A DNA stretch of 64,000 nt from Lucinisca nassula (taxonomy: Eukaryota > Mollusca > Bivalvia > Lucinida > Lucinidae): contig OY757011.1 in the NCBI GenBank assembly GCA_963580285.1, positions 103,488,507 to 103,552,506 of the forward strand. Reading direction: 5' to 3'. The stretch's first letter is position 1; the number at the start of each line of letters is the position of its first letter. The notes under the pieces are model-generated. The model did not search any database, was not told where the DNA came from, and was given only the letters and a program-made list of their open reading frames with translations. The translations under genes and the position numbers were made by a program. Positions 55,280 through 64,000 of the stretch are shown piece after piece.

Positions 55280-55477
55280 CTTATTTCAGCTCAAAATATA
55301 GATTGCGGGTACTCGTTAGAACCGCCTCAAGGCGGTTCTAAAAAGAACCGCCTCGAGGTGGTTCTAACAAGGACCCACAATCTGTATTTTAGAGCAGAAT
55401 TAAGAAAAATAAGGTTTTGCCACTGCATAAAAGTGGGGTTCAAGGGGGTCAAAATTATACAGACGTGTTTTCGTGGT

Positions 55478-55924
55478 GAAAACAACATCTATGGTGAATG
55501 AAAACCAGAGTTCCTGGAGAAACGCACTTTGTGACTTGTGTTTAAGAACAAACCTTTGAACAAAGAGTGTTTGTTCATCTGAAGAATAAAAAAAGAGAAG
55601 AGAAAGAAAAAGATCAGTTGTCATAAGTGGCTTGTGGAGATCAGTCAAAAGAAAGGCGGAGGAAAAATGCTGATTCCTTCTTTCATTTTCACATAAAAAA
55701 TTGTATGGAAATGTAATCATGAAAAGGTTAGATATTTCTGGTGCCAAACCACCAGTTTTTCTGTTATCATTGCTTCTGTTTCCATGGTAATAATAAACTT
55801 AACATGTGAAGTGGCCATTGCATTTTTCTAGCTCCTAGAAAAACAGTTACATAACTGGTTAGAAGTCTCCCCCTTTTTCTAGAACATTGCCTTCTTGACT
55901 CTGACATACTTAACTATGGAAGCC
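55478..55924. other. No feature recognised
   Basis: AT-rich sequence with an AG-rich run at 55585-55615. A minus frame at 55400-55747 overlaps the MITE and is not supported. Confidence 0.45.
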
Positions 55925-56118
55925 TTTCTTTCTTTTCTTTCTTTCTTCCATATCGCCTTAACCCCAGAAAGGGACACAGACGGTGTACATTATATGCACT
56001 CCAGTTTTGCAGGATGAAAGCCTACAAATGATGCCAATGGAGCGTGTCCGGTTACCGAAATTTTATCACCCTTGCCTGGGATTGAACCCGGGGCCTCTAG
56101 CATCAGTGGCAATTGCAC
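55925..56118 (-). mobile_element. SINE-D copy with internal deletion
   Basis: CTTTCTTTCTTCC then TCGCCTTAACCCCAGAAAGG; the B-box end reads GGGATTGAACCCGGGGCCTC on plus. The middle section present at 31.9 kb is deleted. Confidence 0.7.
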
Positions 56119-56121
56119 AAT

Positions 56122-56380
56122 TACCGTAAAATTTCTATTAAATGCCCCTGCTCAAATAACGCCGACCCCCAATTCGGATGCAAAAAATGCTTTTTTTTTA
56201 GCAGTTGTCCCGAAAACACTAGCCTCTTAGAGCTCTGAAGCCACTGGTCTGATTGGGTCCAAATTTTATCTAAAGCATCTTCCATGGTATATAAAAATAC
56301 ATGGCTGTCAGTGCGCAGTGCCCCCCACCCCCACCCCCCGAGCTCTGGTGAGCATAGTGGCCCATGGGCCTCTTGTTTTG
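56122..56380. mobile_element. Joined fragments: AAAATTTCTATTAAA element and Helentron-like 3' end
   Basis: 56122-56230 matches the left part of the 25.7-kb element. 56231-56380 carries GAGCTCTGGTGAGCATAGTG and GGCCCATGGGCCTCTTG, the 3' end of the type inserted in the mariner. Confidence 0.55.
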
Positions 56381-56513
56381 TCAAGTTATTCTCCTTTTTA
56401 TGTCCCCACACCCGAAGGAACATAGCTCCCAGCGGCCCCACAACATAATTTTTATGTGCATCATCGTATCAATGGGATGTGGATGCCACATTGATAAGAC
56501 GACAATTTATTGA

Positions 56514-56752
56514 CCTATGATGCTTCCACGCACACTAGTACTGGTAAACCGCTTAGAGGATCTAAGCCTGTCCAGGAACCACTATGCAAGGCGGACCGTC
56601 CATGCTAATAAACCCTATTGGTTTCATTGGGCGACAGGGCTTGAGATGTCATTTCATCTCAATGTCGGGTAAAAGTCCCACAAAATTGGAAGCAACTTCT
56701 CCAAAATGACCTTTACAGTGTTGACGGGGACATTAAACCTCAAATCAAACAA
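56514..56752 (+). mobile_element. SINE-A copy, 5'-truncated
   Basis: From TATGATGCTTCCACGCACAC to AACCTCAAATCAAACAAAA. Confidence 0.8.
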
Positions 56753-56962
56753 AATTTTTTTTTTTTTTCTTTGTAGAATTGTTTAACCCTGTTGTGCCTT
56801 GTCAACAAAATAGCTAGAGAACTGCTTGATCTACTACTGACATTGTTATCATGATAATAATTCCTCATAAATCAACTTTCCTCAGTACTTTCAGTACTTT
56901 GATGTTTTAAAGATGAATCCTAAAAATATTTCATCTCAATAAAATGATATATCTGCTATGTA

Positions 56963-57180
56963 GATGGGCCTCCCCCTAGTGGGTAAGAGCGCCGACTCTT
57001 AATCATTAGGTCTGTCACCCCTGTGGTTCGAGCCTGGCTTGGATCACATACGAGATGCCAAGTTCTGCAATGGGAAACTCAGCAGTGTTGCGTAAGGGCA
57101 GTTTTTATCTTGTTTCTATTAAATCAGCCATAAAAGGGTTCCTTCTTATGCATCTGGGACAGAACTTGAGTGCATTAATC
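56963..57180 (+). mobile_element. tRNA-derived SINE (SINE-E)
   Basis: Head GGGCCTCCCCCTAGTGGGTAAGAGCG, with the A-box region GTGGGTAAGAGCG and B box GTGGTTCGAGCCTGG. The body CACATACGAGATGCCAAGTTC is shared with 38385. Confidence 0.65.
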
Positions 57181-57238
57181 AGCACAGTGATAGTATAATG
57201 GTTATGAAAAAAGGAGATACTACTTTTGGATGTTTGGA

Positions 57239-57312
57239 GCATGATAGCTCAGTGGTTAGTGCACTTGCCTTAGACGCTAGAGGCACATGGTTTGATCCCC
57301 GGAAGCGGTGAT
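57239..57312 (+). mobile_element. SINE-D tRNA-like head
   Basis: ATGATAGCTCAGTGGTTAGTG (A box) and ATGGTTTGATCCCCGG (B box) then GCGGTGATAAAATTTAGG. Confidence 0.65.
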
Positions 57313-57365
57313 AAAATTTAGGTGACCACTTTTGAACAGTCCCAAAGGTGGTCTTAATAGGAAAT

Positions 57366-57592
57366 TTAACCTTTGTCCTGCTGAATATTTAAATATGTCA
57401 CACCCACTACTGATTATCAGCCAATCAGAGTACTTGATCAGATTACTTGATGCAAATTATTGCAACAAATTCATAAACTGGATGGCAAACAATGAAGATC
57501 CTGATCAGATGGCTTCTTCAGAAGCCATCTGATCTGGATCTACATTGTTTCAAAGATAAGGCATATCTGGACTCAGCAGGACAAGGGTTAAC
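57366..57592 (+). mobile_element. TTAA-type MITE, family A
   Basis: TTAACCTTTGTCCTGCTGAA to ACTCAGCAGGACAAGGGTTAA. Contains a small duplication of AGATTACTTGAT at 57427-57450. Confidence 0.8.
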
Positions 57593-58139
57593 TATATATC
57601 CAAAACTGTGTCATAATGAACAGCATTATATTCCTTATGGTGCTGAATAATTCTGACAATTACTTGATCTAATTACTTGATATAATCCCTTATACAGTAC
57701 AGAAAATGCATGGCAGTGTAGAGCCTAATCAGATGCCATCAAGAATTAAGCCATCTGTTCTGATCTGTATTTACCCTAAATATTCGGACACCTCTCCTTA
57801 CATGAGACTTCTTCTAAAATTTGAATAAGTACAATTTCTTTCTTGATTTTATATCTAAAAATATCTGGATGAATTTCAGTGTATACTCTAATGAGATGCC
57901 ACATCCTGTGGCATCTTATCTGGGTCTACACTGTTGCTCTGAGGCCTGTGTCTGAATACATATTAAGATAAATAGGGTTTTTGTTTTTGATTTTCATCAT
58001 TGTTCTTAATATCTACAGTCATGAACAAGTCTGTGAAATGAACACCCCTCTAAACCCCAATTTCTTTAGTGAAACTGGTGTTTATAGGGGTATACATTAT
58101 TTTTTATACGCAATTTTTCAAAGAAAAATTGGGGGTTTA
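57593..58139. mobile_element. GATCAG-like core repeat and family G left fragment
   Basis: 57770-57965: CCTAAATATTCGGACACCTC..GATGCCACATCCTGTGGCAT..CTGGGTCTACACTGTTGC. 58021-58110: GAACAAGTCTGTGAAATG and the AAACCCCAATTTC block of family G. Confidence 0.45.
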
Positions 58140-58660
58140 TTGTTTTCCTACCAGAGTTGAGTGGGCGTCAGTCCATCCGCCTGTCTGTCCATCTGTCCGT
58201 CCATCACATTTCTTGTAAATGGATCTCCTCTGCAACCACTGAAGTTACACTTTTGAAACTTTGCATGTGGATAGTACATGGTAATATGTAGATGGCAGTG
58301 GGCTACTTTTTGCGACCTTGACCCCAACATGGTCCCAAGGTCAAAGGTCAGAAAGTAGGACATTATCATATCTTCTAAACTGTTGGTATTGCACTTCCGA
58401 AACTTGATTATTGGATAGCCCTTAGAATGTAGAGCATATTAGGAATAGTTTTCGTGTGACCTTGACCACAACATGGCCCCAGGATCAAAGGTCAAAAAGT
58501 AGGACTTTATCATATCTTCTAAACTGTTGGAATTGCACTTCCGAAACTTGATTATTGGATAGCCCTTGGAATGTAGAACATATTGGAATACTTTTTGTGT
58601 GACCTTGACCCAAACACGGCCCCAGGGTTAAAGGTAAAAAAGTATGACATTGCCATATCT
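58140..58660. repeat. Helentron-like tandem body
   Basis: CCATCCGCCTGTCTGTCC, then units of 144 bp marked by CATATCTTCTAAACTGTTGG (58367 and 58511) with TGACCTTGACC. Terminal hairpins not found. Confidence 0.55.
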
Positions 58661-58699
58661 TTAGTGTTATTCATAGAAAAAGCGGGTATTTGCGATGGT

Positions 58700-58902
58700 A
58701 CACCATCAACTGCGCCATCTAGTCATATTTCTGCTCCAAGACATAGGTTGTGGGTACTCTTTAGAACCATCTCAATGAGTCAGTTCTAACGAGTACCCAC
58801 ATCCTATGTTTGCGGTAAAAATATCACTGATTTTCATCAGAAAAATCGCCATTTTGGAGATGTGAAAAAATGCACTATGTCCCATGGGTATGCTATCGTA
58901 AT
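58700..58902. mobile_element. Family G MITE, right-hand part
   Basis: GACATAGGTTGTGGGTACTC, TTTAGAACCATCTCAATGAG, return, then CATTTTGGAGATGTGAAAAA and GCTATCGTAATG. Confidence 0.65.
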
Positions 58903-59283
58903 GTGTATCAAATCGAGTTTGTGTGGAGACCAAATACTGTACATGCACCAGGTTTTTCAGGTTTCTAGGTAACTTTTTTCTACCTCTTTGAAGAAGAATT
59001 TCATTACCACACACAGAGAGTTCAAATAGTTTTGTTGATTGGCTGGCTTTTACAGAATGTTTTGTAATTCATATTTGTTGGCAATGACTGTTCATAGATC
59101 AAACTGAAGTACCGTCTTTACTGTATGAAGGCCTGAACAAACAGACAGTAGACATAACCCAGATGAGCCTCCACAGAATGTTTCGTCTCATTAGGGTCTA
59201 CACTGTTTGCCACCCCTCCTGCTATTCTTAGACCCAACATCTGGTAGTAAATTGTACTTGTTCAAAGTTTAGAACAAGTATGG

Positions 59284-59880
59284 TTGGCACCCGCCCATCA
59301 GGGCTTGGAAAAATATATGCTTCCATGCAGAGCTGAAACTGACCATTTATGAGTATTGGTAAACTGCTTAAAGGACTAAGACTGCCCAGGCAAAGTGGCG
59401 TGAGTCAGACCGTCCAGTAGCCGGCCTCGGTAGCTCAGACGGATGCGCCTCTGACTGGTGATCAGGAGGACGCGGGTTCGATACCTGCCGGGGCTGGCAA
59501 CATTCTTTCATGGAGATGAAATCTTTTCTACTGTCATTCTCTCCTTTCCACTGATTCAAGAAGTGCAGTTGTCAGTTTATAGTGAAAGAATGTGCACTGT
59601 TCTGGTTAACCACTTACGTATAAGCCTGCCCAAGAACAGTGTGGATAGGTAAACTGACCAACTCAAAAATGACCTAAATTGTGTTGATGGGTAGTTAAAC
59701 TCCAATACAAACAAACAGACTGTCCAGTGCATATAAGCCTTTTGGTTTCATTGGGCGGCAGGGCTTGAGATGTCATTTCATCTCAATGTAGGGTAAAAAT
59801 CCCAAAAAATTGGAAGCAACGTCTCCAAAATGACCTAAATAGTATTGATGGGGATGTTAAACCTCAACTCAAACAAAACA
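59284..59880 (+). mobile_element. SINE-A copy split by SINE-B
   Basis: Head TGGCACCCGCCCATCAGGGC at the left, tail CAACTCAAACAAAACAAAC at the right. The internal insertion is SINE-B at 59419-59717. Confidence 0.85.
59419..59717 (+). mobile_element. SINE-B copy inside SINE-A
   Basis: A box GGTAGCTCAGACGGATGCG; B box GGGTTCGATACC. The target-site duplication GACCGTCCAGT / GACTGTCCAGT is at 59408-59418 and 59718-59728. Tail ACTCCAATACAAACAAACA. Confidence 0.85.
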
Positions 59881-60107
59881 AACAAGTATGGTGAGGAGTT
59901 GAGGTGTCCGAATATTTAGGGTACATAGATTACCCAATTCATCTCAATCTTTGCCATAGCTCAAGGAGTAAGAAAGGGGATAATTTTGGTTTCTCCATAA
60001 TGATGTGTGTTTTACCGAGAATCCCCATCTGGTGGTTCTCTCGGCAACTGGTTTCGATCTCTGGGTTCATTGAGATTGGTCATGAACTAGTCAGTTTTTC
60101 CATCAGG

Positions 60108-60348
60108 TGAACAAGTCCGTGAAAAGAATACACCCTAAACCCCACTTTATATAGAGAAAAGGTAAACATTATTTGTCTTATTTCTGCTCCAAGACATAGG
60201 TTGTGGCTCAATGAGGTGGTTCTAACGAGCACCCACAACCTATGTTTGTAGTATAAGTAAGAAAAATATCACAGATTTTTATCAGAAACCTAGCCATTTT
60301 GGAGATGTGAAAGAATGCACTATGTCACATGGCTGTTTTATGGTAATG
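60108..60348. mobile_element. Family G MITE, CACGGACTTG subtype
   Basis: ACAAGTCCGTGAAAAGAATA at the left; GACATAGGTTGTGGCTCAATG (left half of core lost); ACCCACAACCTATGTTTG; right flank CACATGGCTGTTTTATGG. Confidence 0.7.
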
Positions 60349-60391
60349 CTTCTTTTCTTTGTCTTTATCCTAGATGGATGATATCAATTAA

Positions 60392-60631
60392 GGGGAATGG
60401 GAACACCTTCCGGGAAGGCAACTCCTGCAAAAGTATTTTTGTCTCCAATGTCAGTAGGGGTCAATTTTAAAGGAAAGAATTTGCTCATTTGCTCCTAGGA
60501 GCAAATTCTTTCCTTTAAGAGTAGACCCCTTTTTCATCTGGACAGGGCTTATAGAAAAGTGAACAGGAAGTCCCGAAAGTTGTCTCCCTTTGAAAAATGG
60601 TGGACAAATCTGCCAGGTGTTCCCATTCCCC
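60392..60631. mobile_element. TTAA-flanked MITE with GGGGAATGGGAACACC ends
   Basis: The ends GGGGAATGGGAACACC and GGTGTTCCCATTCCCC are exact inverted repeats with TTAA at 60388-60391 and 60632-60635. The central palindrome is AAAGGAAAGAATTTGCTC..GAGCAAATTCTTTCCTTT. Confidence 0.8.
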
Positions 60632-60750
60632 TTAAGCCTTATCCTGCTGATCCGCACAACCCCTATCTTTGTAAACAGTTTAGATTAAGATCAGATGGCT
60701 TCATCAACATTGTTTGTCATGTAGTTTGTGAATTGAATGAATACAGGTTC
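60632..60750 (+). mobile_element. Family A MITE fragment abutting previous MITE
   Basis: TTAAGCCTTATCCTGCTGATC follows directly on the right TTAA of the neighbouring MITE. The core is partly deleted and the right end missing. Confidence 0.6.
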
Positions 60751-60772
60751 TAAATTTCAAAATGGACTTGTC

Positions 60773-61075
60773 GGCCCCCGCCCATTGGGGCTTAAAGAAA
60801 TATATGGTCCGCATGATGCTTCCACACAGAGCTTAAACTGACCCGCACATGTGTACTGGTAAACTGCATAGAGACTCTAAGCCTGTCCAGGCAAAGCGAT
60901 GCGAGTCAGCCTGTCCATGCTTATAAACCTTATTGGCTTCATTGGGCGTCAGGGCTTGAGAAGTCATTTCATCTCAATGTCGGGTAAAAGTCCCACAAAA
61001 TTGGAAGCAATGTCTCCAAAATGATCTTTACAGTGTTGACAGGGAGGTTAAACCTCAAATCAAAAAACAAATCAA
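60773..61075 (+). mobile_element. SINE-A copy
   Basis: AAAATGGACTTGT flanks both sides (about 60758 and 61079). Head GGCCCCCGCCCATTGGGGCTT; tail CAAATCAAAAAACAAATC. Confidence 0.85.
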
Positions 61076-61220
61076 ATCAAAATGGACTTGTGCTGTATAT
61101 AGTGTGGAAGAAAATGGTTTGAATTATATCTTGGCTTTGCTAAGTTGACATTATGAGCATACCTTAGTGTCACATTCTATTACTTTTTGTGTACTTTCTA
61201 TTACAGTTTTACAAGTTAAT

Positions 61221-61581
61221 GACCCCTCATCCAAGCGTCCGTGATGGATGAGGGGCATTATTGGAGTTAAAGCCGGAGGCTTGAGCACATATACAGCATA
61301 TTCGCCCAACGTAACTGAACGACGCTCTTTCAAAAGTTAAACTTGTTATTAATACTATAACTGTGACGTCACTACTTGTATAAAACACAAGCGACCCATC
61401 AGCTGATTCATAATTTTAACAAAATGTGTTTTGTTGCCCAAAAACCCCAAAATTGGGTGGGAATCTAGAAAAAGACATACTCTCCCCAAAAAAGGGAGGG
61501 ATGTATATGTGCTCAAGCCTCCGGCTTTAACTCCAATAATGCCCCTCATCCATCACGGACGCTTGGATGAGGGGTCATTAT
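61221..61581. repeat. Inverted repeat pair at DIRS 3' end
   Basis: GACCCCTCATCCAAGCGTCC..GCCGGAGGCTTGAGCACATA (61221-61300) is the reverse complement of 61503-61581. A third partial copy (GCCTCCGGCTATCACACATA) is at about 61592-61620. Likely the terminal repeat and internal complementary region typical of DIRS. Confidence 0.7.
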
Positions 61582-61810
61582 TTCCCGTTAATGCCTCCGG
61601 CTATCACACATATACAGCAACTTTAAATGAGGCAACAAAACACATGAAATCTATTTAAAAAACAAACTTGATATACCAAAACTCCATTTAATCAAACTCA
61701 AGACCAGAGAAGACAACCGTTATAACATAGTTATAGGATCTCTATGTACTTCAAAAAACTGAAACATCTAGACTTTACTAGTCCAGTTTATACCAGTCCA
61801 GTTTAAACTA
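61582..61810. other. DIRS 3' non-coding stretch
   Basis: AT-rich; starts TTTCCCGTTAATGCCTCCGG. GTCCAGTTTATACC / GTCCAGTTTAAAC repeat at 61780-61808. No gene. Confidence 0.4.
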
Positions 61811-62573
61811 TCAGAACACAACTGCCCTAGCAAAACCTAGATTTCTTGGTTCAACTTCTCGTAAATAAAATTTCCTATAGTTCTTGGCTGATGACCAATC
61901 AGCTGTCTTCAAAATCACATCTAAAGAACATCTTTTTGAGAAAACTGCAGAAACTGCAGCTAAACGGTATGAATGTGCCTTAAACTGATGTGTGTCTATA
62001 CCGGCATTAAATAAAACCATTTTTAGCCATCTAGCAATAGAACATGAAGTCACAGAATTAAATGAACAGTAAGAAACTAGCAGTTGTTGTGACTTTCTAA
62101 CACTTTTAGTCCTGTCAATATAATGCATTAAAGAATGCATTAACGCATATTTTCTCATCTTCATAATGATGCAATTCAAAAACAAAATGTTTACCCTGTT
62201 TAGAGGTATTCAACAGATTCTTAAAATAGAACACTACTTTGTTTTCTATAAAGTTCATACCATCTAAATTTAGTGAGACCAATGTTTGAGCCCTCGGAGC
62301 TGTAGTCAAAGCTATCAAAGCTGTAACTATTAACGTCAATAATTTCAAAGATAGCTTCTCCAGGGGAAAAAGAGAACTCAAATATCGGAGCACCACAGAG
62401 ACATCCCATATAAAAGTATACTTCAGTGTAGGCAATCGCTTATAAAACAAACCCTTCATCAATCTGGAAATAAATGCTGGATTGTTACACCAGACATTAT
62501 CAAAAAAGACCAATGTCTGAAGTAACATAGACTTATGTGTGTTAACCACAATAAGATTTTCCTTCAAACACAA
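61811..62573 (-). pseudogene. DIRS tyrosine recombinase, frame-broken
   Basis: First part (62573-62115): VNTHKSMLLQTLVFFDN, a WDVSVVLRYL helix region and LTTAPRAQTL, which holds the first catalytic Arg. Second part (62185-61811), in another frame: FKAHSYRLAAVSAVFSK, the His-x-x-Arg box, and WSSAKNYRKFYLREV with the likely nucleophilic Tyr. Core residues remain but the frame shift near 62150 splits the protein. Confidence 0.8.
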
Positions 62574-62591
62574 GGAAATAAAGATAAGAAA

Positions 62592-63233
62592 TCACAGTGG
62601 CTTCAGACGCAATAAAGGGATTTGTTTGTCTAGAAAAACACCAAAAATACCATTTGTTCCAGGCCAAACCATACTGTTTCCGTGTTCCTTCCCGCCAGGA
62701 ATTGACAATGAGACAAGCTGCAGTTCTTGGAATTCATTGACTCTCCAACCTCTTCCTGATAACATCACAGCGACCATAGTTAGACGTCTTGCTAATGAAT
62801 GAGGTTGTCCGTTGTGGGGTAGAGTCAACAAATCTCTGTGACGAGGCAGTCTAACAGGGAAAGATATCATATAAGACATTAACAAAGGAAACCACAATTG
62901 TGACTTCAAAAGTGGAATAATAAATATAGCTTAATCCACCTCGTCTGCAACCAACTTATTTATAACACGTCCTACTAAATTAAAAGGCGCAAAAATATAA
63001 GGAGTAAAGCAATGCCATGAAAAAGAAAAAGCATCTGTTTTATAGGCACCAGGCTCTGGGAACCAAGAAACAAACTTCTCCAGTTGTTTATTCAAACGCG
63101 ATGAAAACAGGTCAATATCTGGAATAAAAGACTGCTTACATACTCTTACAAAGATTTCATGTTTTAACTGCCACTCTGTGGAATCTGAAAAAGATCTCGA
63201 AAGGCAATCCACTGTAAAAATTTTCTGATCCAC
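62592..63233 (-). pseudogene. DIRS connection region between RNase H and recombinase
   Basis: 63233-62931: STEWQLKHEIF, PDIDLFSSRLNKQLEKFVSW and DAFSFSWHCFTPYIFAPF, a segment typical of DIRS polyproteins. 62909-62592: SQLWFPLLMSY and LPRHRDLLTLPHN, in a different frame. Confidence 0.7.
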
Positions 63234-63239
63234 TGAGAA

Positions 63240-63600
63240 GAGAAGCTGAAATATAAATATCTCTGTCCAAACAAAACTTCCAAATATTACCTGCTAGTTT
63301 ATCCATATCAACAGAGTTCATACCGCCCATATAATTAATATACAAGACTGCAGACACATTGTCACTCTGAAATTGCAAGTGTATGTTAACAGAATGGGCA
63401 TAAAAAGATTGAATTGCATAAAAAATAGCTAAAAGTTCTAGATAATTGATAAAGTGTTCTAACTCTTCAACATTCCATCTACCATTAGCCTACCTATTAG
63501 AGTGCACTTCAAAAGCTCCCCAGCCTAAAAAAGAAGCATCAGACCTACAAATAAAAATCAACTTTCTTAGGACGAATCCTCTTTCCTTTTCTCTGACGAA
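63240..63600 (-). pseudogene. DIRS RNase H domain
   Basis: The minus strand reads SDASFLGWGAFEVHSNR (first Asp), then LEHFINYLELLAIFYA (Glu) and FQSDNVSAVLYINYMGG (second Asp). In-frame stops interrupt after VDFYL and after HSNR. Confidence 0.7.
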
Positions 63601-64000
63601 CATTATCCATCTACCACTGCAACTCGTTTTTACTATCTGTTGACAAAATCATAATATTATCAAAAGCGTCAGGGCACTCAGAATCTCCCAATCCTCTCAG
63701 TTTATCTCGCTCCAGACATCTATAATGTAAAGGTGCCTCATGAATAGCAAATAATGCATCAATAATAAGACCAATAAATGATGCTAACTGTCTAACGACT
63801 ATGACTTCCCTTTCTAACAAAACTTTAGCTAAATTGAAAATTTTTGTAATTTTCTCATTGGTCAAGAAAACACGGAATAGAACTGAATCAATCCGAAAAC
63901 CAAAGAAAATGATTCTCTGTGTTGGTTCAAACACTGATTTCTTGCTATTTATAGTGAAACCCAAAGACTGTAAAGTAATGGCAATGGTCTCAGTATTTTC
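63601..64000 (-). pseudogene. DIRS reverse transcriptase, C-terminal part (cut by window end)
   Basis: Continues from the window edge as AITLQSLGFTINSKKSVF, then GFRIDSVLFRVFLTNEKI, RQLASFIGLIIDALFAIHEA and PLHYRCLERDKL. These are the blocks that follow the catalytic YxDD-type site, which lies just outside the window. Confidence 0.8.

Larger units (their letters stand above)
53695..55477. mobile_element. Family G MITE split by a Helentron-like element
   Basis: The left part ends GTGATATTTTT and the right part resumes TCTTATTTCAGCTCAAAATA with a doubled core (AGAACCGCCTCAAGGCGG, then GAACCGCCTCGAGGTGG). The ends are TATGAAAACATGCCTATAC and CAGACGTGTTTTCGTGGTG. Confidence 0.75.
59100..59935. 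mobile_element. GATCAG-like core repeat with two nested SINEs
   Basis: Outer left part GAACAAACAGACAGTAGAC..GTCTACACTGTTTGCC (to 59283); outer right part GAGGAGTTGAGGTGTCCGAA (from 59893). AACAAGTATGGT is duplicated at 59272-59283 and 59881-59892 around SINE-A. Confidence 0.65.
61216..64000 (-). mobile_element. DIRS-like tyrosine-recombinase retrotransposon, 3' part
   Basis: On the minus strand, from the window end: reverse-transcriptase C-terminal part, RNase H, connection region and tyrosine recombinase, then a non-coding 3' region with inverted internal repeats (61221-61300 against 61503-61581). This order, with a recombinase in place of an integrase and inverted instead of direct terminal repeats, is the DIRS plan. 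Many frameshifts and stops; the 5' part lies beyond the window. Confidence 0.8.

Noticed and set aside
59419..59500. Possible tRNA gene on plus strand
   Set aside because: Same head as the other SINE-B copies, with SINE body, tail and target duplication.

Overview
The window is eukaryotic nuclear DNA, most likely from a bivalve mollusc. It is AT-rich and gene-poor, has spliced-gene signals and is packed with tRNA-derived SINEs, palindromic MITEs and microsatellites. It also carries long tandem-repeat elements that open with an AGCTCACC hairpin and close with a GGGCCxxxxGGCCCTCTTG hairpin, the layout of the non-autonomous Helitron/Helentron ('pearl') elements known from bivalves. The species cannot be fixed from sequence alone.

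Coding content is sparse. The one convincing host gene piece is a large plus-strand exon (21500-23480, about 650 codons; ATG at 21524, GTGAGT donor at 23481). It encodes a low-complexity, coiled-coil, Ser/Lys/Glu-rich protein of unknown function. Two small plus-strand candidate exons (34728-34853 and 36799-36878) are phase-compatible with each other. They cannot join the large exon directly, so an unseen exon or a second gene is needed. A Trp-rich minus-strand open frame near 1.2-1.5 kb is doubtful.

Mobile coding remnants are clearer. A complete but broken mariner (38515-42345) has 26-bp terminal inverted repeats, a 253-bp internal tandem duplication and a 2.3-kb Helentron-like element inserted near the 3' end of its transposase. 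A degenerate DIRS-like tyrosine-recombinase retrotransposon (about 61216 to the window end, minus strand) shows reverse transcriptase end, RNase H and recombinase motifs plus inverted internal repeats. The 3' end of a LINE lies at 42655-43096.

The rest is a layered repeat landscape. 0-5 kb: Helentron-like ends and TTAA-flanked MITEs. 5-21 kb: MITEs, two pogo-like elements and many SINEs. 21.5-36.9 kb: the host gene, with MITEs, SINEs and a 2-kb dimeric tandem array in probable introns. 37-43 kb: a tandem array holding a SINE tail, the mariner and its Helentron-like passenger. 43-60 kb: more SINEs, MITEs and Helentron-like arrays. 60-64 kb: the DIRS element.

The most unusual pattern is modularity. 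One palindromic core (AAACAGTG..GATCAG..CTGATC..CACTGTTT) sits inside several families with different ends. A second (GAACCGCCTC..GAGGCGGTTC) does the same. Separate SINE families share central and 3' modules. Many insertions have readable target-site duplications, so the order of events can be reconstructed.
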